A stretch of DNA of 64,000 bases from Oscarella lobularis (taxonomy: Eukaryota > Porifera > Homoscleromorpha > Homosclerophorida > Oscarellidae), in NCBI RefSeq assembly GCF_947507565.1, contig NC_089176.1, forward strand, positions 3,596,001 to 3,660,000, in the 5' to 3' direction. Within the stretch, counting starts at the first letter, position 1; each line of letters begins with the position of its first letter. Below, piece by piece: positions 1 to 18,680 of the stretch. Below the pieces are notes generated by a model. The model worked only from the letters and a program-made list of their open reading frames with translations. It did no database searches and had not been told where the DNA came from. The position numbers and the translations under genes were made by a program.

Positions 1-91
1 GACCTAAATCCAAAATCGAATAAGAAATTAATTAATTAATTAATTAAAAAGTTCAAATACGCATGGCACATACAAGACCTCTATACGAAAA

Positions 92-3000
92 CCCAAACTG
101 ACCTTAGTGAAGAGTTTCCACCAAGACCAATTTTTCAAGAACATGAATTTCCTAACGTTGCGCTGAATCACAGCAATGCCAATTCTAGAGATGGCGAATG
201 TTACCCATACTTAATCCCTTTAATTAATCTCCAAACCTTTGATCGAGAAGCTTCTTGTACTGTCGTCGCATCAGAAAACCGCGACAGAACGCCTGAAACT
301 GCGTCAGCACTCTTCCCAGCTTCTCGTCGCGAAGATCTTCGAGACGACCGAGAACGCCGGCGCGAAAGAAGACCTTGCTCTTTCCAATGCGGAACTCGTT
401 CGCTTCGAGTTGGAGCTCTTGGATGAGAAGATCGGCCGCCTTGCGACCGTCCATGAAGCCGGCGGGAATAGCAGTCGGAGCCAAAATGGCATATCTAGAC
501 TTCGTTTTCAAAAAACCGAACTATACGCTTCTGTTTTTCTTATCCCCGGACCGTTGCTTGAAGTCGGAGAAGAAGAGGCGATTGGGAAAACCTTTTCGGC
601 AGATGCGAATGCCTTCTAGAACGCCGTTGCAGCGGAGCTGGTGCAAGACGAGGTGAGCGTCGATCACGCCCGCTTTTTTCTGCTCGTTCGGGATGATGCA
701 GCGGACGAAGTGGGGATGCGTGTTGCGAAGGTTCGTCATGAGATTGTTCAAGGATGCCTAAGGGGGAGGGTGACTAGAAACTACAGTACCACGGAAGATA
801 GTGGGATTTTTTACCTTGTGCAACTGTGCGACTGTCTGGAACATGCCACCACCCTTCTTTTTGCCAGCTGGAGAAAAACGCGAGGGTGAGGCGAGAGTAA
901 GGATTCAACCAAGCATTTTAGCATATACATATATAAGGAACTGCAAGGGGAGTTTCGCGATCTGCGGCTAGTCTAATCAAGACACGCGTGATGGGAGCGT
1001 GCTGAGTGACTGTGAATGAGCGAACGAATTAATTTTACCTTGTTCTGCCGACACGTAGCCAGTGAATAGGCTAGCAATGTACGCATTGGTGGACTTGGCA
1101 AGCATTCCAACGACGTAGTCGTTCTGAGGATCTTTGTTCTTCACGAGCCACATCGAAGCGTTGTAATCGACCTTAGGAGGCGCGAATAGCTGACCACAGA
1201 CCAATCCATTCGCAGATGGATACGTACCACGCCCGCGTAATGAGCCACTTGAAAATCGGGCGCATTTTCTTTTCCCTTCGCCGATCGGAAAGCCGGCTTG
1301 GAGAAGTTGGCCGACTTGCCGTCGTGATTGCTGACGAGTTTCTCCACGAACGACTTGTCGGTCGCTCGAGGAAAGAGGCATTCTTCGTCGAGCAAAGCGA
1401 GGATTCCTTGCGGCTAAAAGACGGAACGATTGCCGCGAGTCGTTCGTCGTCGCTCGGAGATTATTGTCAAACCTTTTCAATGAGATCGATGCACGGTTGG
1501 AGATCGAGTCCGAAATCGATGAAAGACCACTCGATTCCTTCGTTTCTGTACTCCTCCTGCTCCAAGATGAACATGTGATGGTTGAAGAATTGCTGGAGTC
1601 TTTCGTTCGTGTAGTTGATACACAGTTGCTCGAAGGAATTGAACTGAAAAAGGAAAAGCAGTAAGGATTATTGTTCCCCCCACGCGAAGGCTTCAAAAAC
1701 TGACGTCAAAAATTTCGAATCCTGCAATGTCAAGGACGCCAATGAAGAAGCTTCTTCTCTCCTACATAGAACAGCGTAGAAGTCTTTCCCTAAAATGAAC
1801 TTAGGCATAGAGAAAAACCTTCGTGTCGAGCGTCTGGTTGATTCGGTGCACCAACCAACGAAACATGCGCTCGTAGAGTAGCTTAGACAGCGCAGAAATG
1901 TCGTACTCCACCTGAGAAAAGATCACGCTAAAAAAACGCAGAGCCCAAGAGAAGACGGGGTGCCAACCTTCTCGGCATTCTGAGACTTGTTGACCCACTC
2001 GTTTCCGACTTTCATTCGCGGCCGTGACAGCCCCTTTCTGAACTCCGAAGGGCTCGTCATACTGAGAAGATGAGCCACCTTATCAGTGTCTAATAAAAAA
2101 AGCAATGAATATTCATGAGCAAGACGAATCAATTAATTATTAATGGACGCTTACCGTTGGAGACTTCCGCCTCTTCCCCGCGCCGCGGCTGCTTCACCTG
2201 CACATTGCCGAAGTGAAGGCAGGCGGCGACGACTTTGAAAATGAAATTTCGCTCGTCGTCGGTCACGCCGAGAATATCCATTGCTTCCTAGAGAGAGAAA
2301 AAAACGATCCCGCGTCGCGGAGCGACTGGAGAGAGAAAGCGGAGGTATATACCATCGTCTCTTTGTACTGTTCCTTGTCGTTCAAACTGTCTATTTTCGC
2401 TGTTCCGCCTGCAAGGAAGTGATAGTCAGCCGCCTTCGTTGACTTGAGCAGCAACTTTTCTACAGACGAGATATTTTTCCTCCCCTAAACTCCATTGGAC
2501 AACAATAAGAAGACCTCTCAACGTTTCATCGGCGCCATCCAACAACTGATAAAAGAAATGATAGCAGCGTTCGCCTTTCTGCTGTCGGACGACGCGCGAC
2601 TTTTCCAGCAGGTAGTGCTCGATGTCGGCGCCGGCGATCTTTCCGCCCGGGCCGAAATGAATTCGAATGAATTTTCCAAAGCGCGACGAATTGTCGTTTC
2701 GAATCGTCTTCGCGTTGCCGAACGCTTCGAGAAGGGGATTGCATCGAATGACGCGATCCTCCAAATTTCCCTACGTGGTATGAGAAGAACACGCATATCA
2801 AATAAAAGATTACATAATTAAATATTCATAATATAAATGAAGTGCCATATTAATTAATTAATTAATTAATTGGGTCCTCGTTTTGCCATTGAAAATAGAC
2901 CGCCTATCCAATCTACTCCTATTCATTTCACGTGGAAAGTGAGTGATGTTCTCAATAACTTGTCTTCTACACTAGCTCATCTCACTGACCTTATGCTTGT

Positions 3001-4010
3001 CGCCGGCCGCCGAAGCGACGGAGGCAAGATACTGTACGACTTTCTTCGTATTCTCCGTCTTCCCGGCACCCGATTCGCCACTAAAAGAGAAAAACAAAAA
3101 CGTCGACACTGAGAAGGCGAGCCACGTGAGAAGTAAGACGATAGACGTACGTAATAAGAATGGACTGATTCTCACGATCTGCATAAAACAAGCAATGAGA
3201 CACTCGACTATAATACTTCCCTCTCGACCCCATAACTACCATCCCCGCCCCTCTCATTTTCCCCCCTAAACGACCCCCACACACACTTCCCCCGTCACCT
3301 TGTATCATGTTGTTATACGCGTTGTCGGCGATGGAGAAGATGTGCGGCGGCATTTCGGTGCGACGCTTGCCCTTGTACATCTGAACGACCTTTTCCGTGT
3401 AAATCGGAAAGTAGCGATACGGATTGACGGCAACGCAGAACAGACCCGAGTAGGTCTAAAGAGAAAGAAAAACGTGAGTAGGCGTGGTCGCTCTTCGCGA
3501 TCCCGCCGGGGGCCCCTACTACGTCGAGTCGCGACGGCACTTACGTAAATCAAATTGGAGTAGTAGCGCTGGCGTAAATTGTGAAGCACGCTCGCTTCGT
3601 TGAGATAGGTCAGCGAGGCCATGTCTTCGACTTTTTCGAACTTCGGGGGGTTCATCTGTTGCGTGTCGTCTTCGGCCGCCTCTTCTTTCTGAATCGAATC
3701 GCGCTATTAGGGCGGATGCGAGCGCGGACTCGGGCGCGACGACGCCTCGCGCGAACGCACGGACGGACGAGGGACAAAGGCCGCATTCCGGAAATGTTTC
3801 CTCATCGAAGGGGGCCCCCCGTTTCTTACTAACCGAGCCGTTGGGAAGCTGAACGGTGACTTTGTTGCCTTTGCGCGATTTTACTTCGCCGGCGACGAAC
3901 CCTTCGGTGTCGTGAGGCACCCAGACCCATTTTTTCGAGTCGAATCCGCCCGCGCCGATTCCGCCGCCTTTCTCTTTCGGGCGCAGATAGCTTTCCATTA
4001 CGTCCGCCAT
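92..4010 (-). CDS. Class II myosin heavy chain, N-terminal half (partial)
   Basis: Actin-based motor of conventional myosin. The ATG is at 4010 ([17 protein letters not shown]); the first exon runs 4010-3834. Further exons include 3688-3545 ([12 protein letters not shown]), 3455-3299, a 28-base exon 3178-3151, and 3080-2990 carrying the P-loop GESGAGKT. The SH1 region ([29 protein letters not shown]) lies at about 830-520 and the converter (KVFFRAGVL) at 490-300. Two IQ-type segments follow ([13 protein letters not shown], then [12 protein letters not shown] near 100-200). The rod is outside the window. The motor domain looks complete. Wording such as [17 protein letters not shown] and [10 protein letters not shown] resembles the striated-type clade, whereas the N-terminus (KKWVWVP) resembles the non-muscle/smooth clade, so the subclass stays open. 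Bases 1-91 are intron or the edge of the next exon. Confidence 0.93.
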
Positions 4011-4347
4011 GGCGAAACGATTTCGTCGATCGGCGAACGCGAACAAGAAGTGCGGTGTGGCGGCTGAACGCGACCCAAAAATCGCGATGTGACCGGAAGA
4101 CTGAGACTCCCACGGAATGCGGAATGAGGTAACCCGGATTGACCAGATGTGGTTTGAGATCACTGATTGGTCGATTGGAGACCACCTCGAATAGTTTCAA
4201 ATAGCAATGGGCTATTATGTAGTCTTCCTTTCTAGCGAGATTGTTTTTATAACGGGTACGATTAATTCGTTTCTCTTCCTCCTCTGGAAAGCATCCGGGT
4301 TACGCGGTGCACACATTTTCGCTAGCGTGCGTTCTTGCAAGTCTACA

Positions 4348-5258
4348 ATGGACTTTTTCGGCTTTTTTTACGGCTTCAGCGTTGGACTTCTTCTCGTTCT
4401 TCTTTCTCGTCCAGTTAAAGTAGAAGAAGCTACAGATTGTCAAGGTTTGTGTTTGCAATCAAGCGTTCCGTTCTCGAGATCTATCGCGAGCGCATTCCTT
4501 TCTTCGTCTTAGTTTGCAGACTACTCGCAATTGAGCTATCTAGCGCACTGCAGAAGACGGGCGCGTCTTCGGCCGTTCTCGAAACTGGAAGCAGACTAGA
4601 CCCGAAAGGAGAGTGGGCCGACGGAAAGAAGATATCCTATAAAAAATCGTAAGAGAGAGATTTTGATCGAAAATGAGCGATCTTGCACTGCAAGGGAGGT
4701 GCGGCTCATGGAGGCGTTAGAGGGCGTTTGCGATAGTATGCTCGACTATCGAGTTCATTCTGATAAACCAGAAAAATTCGCAAAAGGTGATTTTTTAATT
4801 TAAAAACCTTTGCGACGTAGATTATTAATTCTGTGGGGTTTGGGTGTTAGGACGTACTAGCACCATGGAGACGCTGCATAATTTGAAAAATAAAGGCGTC
4901 AAAGTGAAGATGGATCTGCCGGAAGAAATGTGGGACAGCGTCCCAGCTGAGATTACTAGATTGAAAAGCAAGGCAAATTTCTTGCCCATTAAACGCGCTT
5001 TGATGTCGTAAAAGGGGGTTTCATTTGTTAGTGTGAAAGTCTTGTCAAAGAATATGAAGACGAATTGACCAATTGGTACTTCAAACATCAGGATCAGTCT
5101 GATCTGGAGACTTGGTTTTGCAAAGGAAAGGTTCTCTCGACGGCTGAGCAAAGTGCGTGAAAAAACCTTCCGTTGGTTTGGTGAGAATAAACGATTTCTT
5201 CTGTTTAGAATGCTTGCTGGCAAGTGATGATAACGAAACAGAAAAAGATGAGTTGTGA
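4348..5258 (+). CDS. Canopy3/4-like ER saposin-fold chaperone with KDEL
   Basis: Canopy (CNPY) proteins are small ER-luminal saposin-like proteins; vertebrate CNPY3 assists Toll-like receptor folding. Six exons join in phase: 4348-4444, 4513-4648, 4695-4786, 4851-4972, 5032-5152 and 5209-5258. The ATG is followed by a signal peptide (MDFFGFFYGFSVGLLLVLLS). CQVCRLLAIELSSALQKTG then matches the CNPY3/4 start (C-x-x-C-K-L-L-A-x-E-L...KTG). Later segments WDSVPAEITRLKSKCESL, YEDELTNWYF and the final KDEL support the call. The intron after 4972 begins GC instead of GT. The N-terminal choice rests on the signal peptide. The gene is tail-to-tail with the next gene, with about 160 bp between stops. 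Confidence 0.88.
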
Positions 5259-5419
5259 GAGCACCGACGTTTTGGACTTTGAGAGTAGCATTCAGTTTCT
5301 AATTGATCTAGAAGGAGAAAATCAATAAAGCAGTAACTAGCTGAAGAAAAATATAGATTTTTTGACGTCTTCCAAATTCAAAGACCCTAAAGTCATAACA
5401 TCACAACACGCTATTGTAA

Positions 5420-8400
5420 TTAAATAAAACCCAAACCTCTACGTGGCAGATCATCAAAAGAGACTTGTTCAATTTTCGATAAATTACTGAAACAATGAAA
5501 GCTCTAAACCAAACTCCACTTACTAGCAATGGCTTACCTATCAGTGCCGTAAGTAGAGTTAAATTGCTCGGCAAGCTGCTCAAGAATAGGAGCGCTGTGA
5601 AGATCGATAAACTGTTTCCTACAGACCTACAATACAAATTGCTATAGAAAAACAAACTATACATATTTATCGCCCCAGTCCACTTCATTCATAATGTCGA
5701 CTGTAGCTGCATGAGTCCAAAAGCTGTCGTGCACAGCAGCAAACGTGACCCCGTTCCTGTAATCCAAAATATCCATTATTGATTCATATGAACAGCTCCC
5801 GTACCGTTGACAGTGCAGGGCGGTTAGCATCATGTGCGTGGCATCGAGCGAGTGAACGAAGTTGGGCGGAAAAGCGCTCCTCTGCTTTCTTCGATCGGGC
5901 TTCCTTGAATAGGCTCTCGATTATTTTAATTATCTGCGGGGTGTTCTTACAGCGATATATCTGATTTCGAGACGTTTTCTATTCGCTGCAAGCCCGTTTT
6001 CACCTAGAATTATTCAGACGACGGTAATGCATTTAATCGAGTTTGCGACGTTCTCTAGCACCTCCTTTCGGTATGGCTTGTGGTAGGGCTGAATAATTGG
6101 GAGGCCTAGCGGGGTCGTCCACTGAACGGGCTGCCCGGAAGCGGCAATTTTCTTCGCTGATTCCGTTAGCCAGTCCTATTGAATTCGATCGTCTCATAGC
6201 AAGTCGAAATGCCCTTTCTCACTTGAATAAGTCGAGCGTTTTCAAAGATTTCTCCGAGGCAATCAAAGACCAGCTTTACTAAATAGGTAGAAGCCGAAAA
6301 AAGGTAGCTAGTGTCCACGGATTCCTGATCTTTCAATTGTCTCTAGCGAAGCACCACGGTACTTCCTTCATTCACGCGATAGCTAAAAGACTCACCTTAA
6401 TTTGTTCCCTTCCTCCAACGAAAGTAACTCCATAAACGATAGTCATAACAGTTTGTTTAATAACCTGAAACAGAAAGTAAGCAAAAGGGGCGAAGGACGA
6501 AGCACTCCGCTGCCTTTCTGTTGACTTTCCCATCGAGCAACATCGCTATTTCAACTCCATTCTCAGCATCAATAGCCCTCTTGGCCTCGACCTTTAAAAA
6601 AGACTTGAAAAACGGCGGCGACACGTGCTCGCAATACGTACGAGTCTCAAGACGCCCGAGTAAACATCCTGAGGAACGTCGCTCGCCGACAAATTGACTT
6701 GATAGCCTCCTTCGACGTCTCGACCCATCGCCGCGTAGTGCTGCAATCCATTACACGATCCGTCCTAGAGGTAACCGCAGTATGAGGGATTTTAAGGATT
6801 AGCTCTTTAGAGCCGTTTTCCCCTGCCTGATGAACGGGCAGGTGCGAGACGTAGCTCGAGGGCTCGCCCGAGCGAATAGCTTCAGTTATTTCAAAGCAGC
6901 ATGCCAGACATTGCAGGGGCTCGTCGGCGCTTCGCCACCAGCCACGTCCCTAGGGGGGGAAAAAAAGCTATCAGGACCACCAATGATTTCTATTGATGAG
7001 ATATCGTACTGTGAGTGGATTATCGGCCGAGTCTAGGATGTTTTCCGTCGAATCTTCGGCGTACTTGACTCTTGCTTCGAGTGAAGCTCTACGTACGTTC
7101 GCGTTATATATCGTTAAGGAGTATTTTTAATTCCTGACTTCTTCATCGTTCCGCGTAGATTGGCTAAGTGGATTTTAAGCCAGGCGAGTCCGTGTTCTCC
7201 CAGGCGTTCCCCTTTGCCGAAGAGAAGCAGAGATCGAGCAATATCACCGCCTTAATTTAAAAATCTTTAATGTTGCATTCGAGCGAAGGCCGTCTTACCC
7301 AGATGAGTTAGATGAGGAGGTACAGTGTAGGCTCTGCCTCTGAAGTCCATATTAGAAGGAAGCCAAAAAATGTCATTTTCAAACTAGACAGAGGTTAGAT
7401 GGAACGCCCATAAAATCATTCGATATTTCATACGTGTCTCGCTAGAGACAACCGATAGACCATATCCATCCGAAGAGAGTTTTTCTCCAAACGTTCCTTT
7501 CGCAGAGCTCGTCTCAATCGAAAAAATTCACGTTTTTTAGACACGTCCTCCTCGTCGCTTCGCCAACAAAAATTAAAAAAAAATCAGCGTAGCAAAGAAT
7601 GAGAGACATTACGCCGGAAGCTCTGGCAAATCCGGAAGATCGCCACTCGGTATTCCAAGATCATCGTCGCCTCCTTTGTTAAAAATTTCTTCGACCACTT
7701 TAAGCATCTAAAAGAACATAAAACTATTCTTCTTATTATTATTACTTTGGATCGTTTTACCGATTTGTTAATTTTCCACGGACAGCTGCTTATATAATTG
7801 AGAGCGTCCAGCACCGGTTTCAATTTATCGCCGTTCTCCTCCAAAACTTTCCAGTGCTGAAACGCGTCCACGTGTCTTGTAACTCGCATAATTGGTACTT
7901 AAACAAGAGAAAGAGAGAGTTATCATTGACGAGAAGACAAAAAAAAATCGGTTCTCACTAGGAGTCACGAGGTATCCGCCGTCATCGATGCTGATCCAAG
8001 GTCGAGGCGGAACGAGCATAGGAGCAACTGTTGCTCGCATTGGAAATTCCGACTAGTCGTTGATTTGGTATATTTTTCTTGTTCTTCTCATAGTCTGACT
8101 CACCTTTAGTCCACTTTGAGCTTTGTACAGCTTCAGTAGATCAGGATGAGCCTATATTAGAGATATACAAGGTGATGGGGTGCTATACTATTTACATCAT
8201 CTACCTTGATATGACCGACTTTTCTCTCTTCAATGACTTGGTATTCATGTGTAAAAGCAGCTACGGGGCTAAAGAGCCTACATCACGTACATATTCATAT
8301 ACAGCTCACATTTGCTACCTAACTTCTCCAGTTGGAGTAAACTCGGCGTTCTCCACGAGACAATTTAGCAAATAACCCACAAGCTAAAAACAATTTTTAA

Positions 8401-11400
8401 TTCCCAAAACGACAGCTTCAATAATCTACGTGAATGTGAATGGAGAAGGGCCAATGCGTAGAGCGTTTCGATAGGCTAGCCTCCCACGGTCGAAAGCAGT
8501 CTAGTTCTTCCCAGAAAGCTCGTTGTGAAATCGAGTCACAACGATTGCTTCCGAAATAATAATCAATGTAGTCGATATACATAGAAAGGATCTATTGAAG
8601 AAAATATTTAGAGAAGCGGAGGAGGTCGTCTCTACAACCTTTTCCTCTTCTCCGTTTTGACTTTTCTTCCATATCTCGTATGTCTGCTCTATTGCGTGGC
8701 CGACTTCGAAGCACAAGAAGCGAACCGCCATTCCATCGGACTGCTGTAGCAGCAGTTCGAAAACCTATCAAAAAAATAAGAAATTTCTAGAATACATTGT
8801 CAAAGATAATAAGCATCACTTTATCCAATAGAATGTCGACCATTTTAGAAGGATTTAGAATTTTGAAAAGAAGTGTAGCGTTGGAGGCAGCCTCCGGTGA
8901 AACCACTAATAAAAAATCAACGTCGCATCTTAGATGCAGAGCACACTTTCAGGACCTAATTTAAGCCTTCGATCTCGCTGCTTCGGCTTTTGTTCAAATA
9001 CAGCGTCGGTCAATACTTTCTGCCATTGATCCCTCAGTGACGACAGCTACATTACACAAAAGATAAATAAATAAATAAATAAATAGATTCTTAACCGTCG
9101 CAGCTGACTCCGTGTCAAAGGCGTCAGAGGGAACGACAGTCTTTACGATGAGTGAACCCTAAGAAGAGGAGGTCGTGGCCTGTTGCGCATATTCAAGAGC
9201 AAGCCTATTGACTCTTTTCTCGGTGGTCAGTTGGCTCTTTAGTTTTCTCTTCAGATCTTCAGACCTCACGATTCCTTCTAAACTGAAAGAACTCCTCTTG
9301 CTTTGAAGATCGCCCTACGTAGGAAAAATCATCTATAGTTAAAAGAACATTCAAAACGCAACATACTGTTATTAATTGCCCATTTTCGCTATACAAATCC
9401 GATACAATGTCTGCGATGTAGTGCTTTCCATCAAAGATAGGCACTTCAGCTTGGAACTCAGGAGCACCATAGTGTAAGGCCTACGCAAATTTATACTGTG
9501 TCCTGTGCTGGGACTACTTTACTAGAGCACCTCTTTTAGATACAGCTTCTGCCGAGTTGACAACGACGCTTCATAGGGAAGATGTTCAAGGTGAATACCC
9601 TAGGGGTATAAAAGTACTAAGGTACTACTGTAACTAGGCGGCATGTTCACTTCAGCTTTGATGTTTTCCAGCAAAGAAGGAATGTAGCTGACGGACTTAG
9701 TCCTAAGACGAGTTGACAGTAAAAGAAACGCGAGCTAGAAAGCCTCTCTACCGAATATGCTGAATCAAAAGTGCAGCGTAAGTCTGAGCGTCCGGTTCGA
9801 GAAGACTTCGAAGCATCGTTCGATAAATGCTCTGAACTTTGAATTGATTTCCCTACGTTTGATTATTTTCTCGAGAAAAGGCAGTCGTTTTTTTTTTGAC
9901 TAGACAACCTTTTCAGCCCATCCCAGCATGACTTCGTTAAAAATACGATTATTCAATTGAACGCCTGATCGGAGAAAGTGTTTCAAGCAGTCCTCGGCCA
10001 TTTCGACCTAATGCGAGAGTGTGGCGACGGTTTCGCCTGCAGAACGGCTCACTTTTCCCGTTTGCAAGTGCATGTCGACGAGAGCCATGGCTCGATGCAA
10101 CTCGGACAGCGACGATCGCGTCGTTTTGTCGCTGGGACGCACGATACGCGAAATGAACCGCGTCCCTAAATTCTAGTCAGGTTATTTTCAGAAGACGCGA
10201 CAAAAGAATCTCACAAGTCAAAGAAAAACCGAGTTTCTTCTGCAGCATTTCTGGAGGATAGCGTACGCTACGTTCATTTGAAGCACTGTACCAACTCCCT
10301 ACATACAGTGTAGCTAAAAGTGGTGTCGATCGGAATTTTACAAAATATGTGCCGTAGAATGGCAAATATGTAGTTATGAAGACGATTCCTGAATCTTTGG
10401 TAATTCAATCCAGTTATCATGTACAACTTCTTTATAATCACATACTGCTGCTGATTCTGTATGATATTTCACAGGGTGAACCTTTGAATTTCCTGCACAC
10501 GGCAGGCAGCACTGACCTTCATCCAAAGAACGTTCGTCGTCTTCCTGCAAAAAGGTGACCACACGAATGAGTAAAAGAATCTATCAAAACAACGTGATAA
10601 GTTCACAAACTTGTTGGATTGATGCTGCCCCGCCGGAAACGGAAGAAACGCTCGAGTCTGCACAAAACATCAAATGACTTTGTTAGAGTGCAAGAGACGT
10701 ACGCGCACCTAGTGCTACGGGATCCAGAAACCAGCTGGAGGGATTCTTCAGTAGACGAAGAGCGAATTTCCGTTTGGGCTTCGGGTGATGCGGCCGCGAC
10801 GATTTGCGCAACGAGCGATCACGTTTACCTAGAAGACGACATGCGTCAAAAAAATCCTAACGCAAACGTATGGATGGAACTGACAAAGGTCAGTGGGTGC
10901 TATAAACAGGCGTTCCTTTAGGCTAAGTGAAAGGACTGGAGGAGAAGGAGAAGAAGAAGAAGTGCTGACACGTTCGTCTGATAAACTCTACCAAAGAGAT
11001 ATAGATGACTGTGACTTGTACGTCAATCACGGACACGTATTCTTACATTTTCTGCACTCTCGTTTTCTGGAAGAAGAAAGCAAACCACCTTCCAGTTTTT
11101 CTTTCGCTCTTCTTGGCGGTGTTTCTATATAGTTTAGAGAGTTGATTCGTCTAATTTGATTGTACTGCGCAAAAGATACTTCAGACTCTTCATTGGCTCG
11201 TTTAATTGCAACAATCTATAAAGACTGCGTATTTAGCTATCAGTTGCGAGAGAATTCAAATTGAACCTCTTCGTCTTTTGGAGCGTATCTAGAAGCTTTT
11301 TGACTATCTACAGCCTGCGGGACGTTCTATATGCACAATGCTCAATACCTACCAAAACCTAGAGAAGTTGTACCTGGGGATGAAGCAGGTCACTTTTAGA

Positions 11401-11452
11401 TTCAAATATATTTTCTGTGATGTTTTTCTCACATTCCAGAGCCTGTACGAAA
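5420..11452 (-). CDS. POLRMT: Mitochondrial DNA-directed RNA polymerase
   Basis: Single-subunit T7-like polymerase that transcribes mitochondrial DNA. Many short exons on the minus strand read through [16 protein letters not shown] (catalytic motif A, near 6780-6720), [20 protein letters not shown] (near 5860-5800) and [21 protein letters not shown] (motif C, near 5740-5690). The protein ends [14 protein letters not shown] with the stop at 5420-5422. [14 protein letters not shown] is near 7350. A PPR-like region ([28 protein letters not shown]) lies at 9,980-9,750, as in human POLRMT. The 5' end is uncertain: phase-consistent exons such as [13 protein letters not shown] (about 10,480) and [18 protein letters not shown] (ending at 11,452) probably belong to the N-terminus, but one join near 11,040 was not resolved and no clear start or mitochondrial targeting peptide was found. 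Confidence 0.9.
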
Positions 11453-11559
11453 TTAAATACAACTGTAAGTGACACAATACGGGTTTTCTTCCAGTGTAAA
11501 TTTAGCAGAGTGAAAGGTTAGTGTTTATCACGCCCGACCGCGTGATTCAGAGGAACAAT

Positions 11560-12170
11560 GACGTATGCACCATTGAGGTGGTTAGGAAAGTGGGCGTTTC
11601 TACTCTCATGAGTCATGACTGCCCGCGTTTGGTGCACTGTACTTAGCATATATTTACTCTCGATCCGAGTGCTTTTAGTCTTAGTGTATGTAATCGTCGG
11701 AAAACAAACCTCAGACGCCGCCCCCTCTTCCCTCGCTTCCTCTTCTTTAGCCTAAAACGATGCAGTTGATGCATTTGTTTAGTTTTTTTGCGCTCGTCTT
11801 CACTTCTATGGGCGCTGTGTCCATGCAAAAAGACTCTTGCGCCGTCACGTGACGGCTCCGTCGAAGCTTCCTTCTCAGAGAAAACGATGATTTGTTGTCA
11901 AGTATGCATACGACCTACTTCCGACGTTCTGCCGACTGGACTCCTTTCTGTTTTGGGAGAACCGAGATTCGGAGAACGGCAAAGTGAACTCTTGCAGCAG
12001 CAAAGCTCCCGGATAGAGTGTCAATTAGCGCCTCTTCAGGATCACGTGTGCTTGAGAAATCATATTTATGAATTCGCAATTTAGAGATTTAAGTAAAACC
12101 TGACATTACGTGACGTACATCTAAAAAAAGGCAGCACGGAAGAATCTGTCTTTCAGCTTCAAGAATTCCT
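11560..12170. other. Intergenic stretch, no gene supported
   Basis: Lies between the likely 5' end of the mitochondrial RNA polymerase gene and the 3' end of the double-kinase receptor, both on the minus strand. Open frames here (for example 11,788-12,084 plus) show no recognisable domain and no splice-supported extension. It probably holds the receptor 3' UTR and the polymerase promoter. Confidence 0.5.
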
Positions 12171-12177
12171 GTGAATG

Positions 12178-18520
<6,343 letters not shown>

Positions 18521-18680
18521 TTACACAGAGAACAAGAGAACAGGGGGAAGCGTCCGGGAACTGCCCGCATCGTTTCCGATGATTTAAACTAATTAACTAT
18601 TGAATCATATTCGAGCACTGCTCAACACGTCATTAAATAACCAGAACGCAACGAGAGAATCCAAACTCAAATCGTTTTAA

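Noticed and set aside
9062..9090. Short AAAT-type tandem repeat, like the TTAA-rich runs at 30-50 and 2,850-2,870
   Set aside because: Simple low-complexity sequence in introns, not a distinctive element.
10619..11132. Plus-strand frames opposite the mitochondrial polymerase N-terminus
   Set aside because: The minus strand reads through phase-consistent exons here, so these are best explained as shadows.
11643..11828. Basic open frame on the minus strand
   Set aside because: It opens on a non-ATG codon, has biased bas(e) content and no domain or splice support; it probably lies in untranslated sequence.
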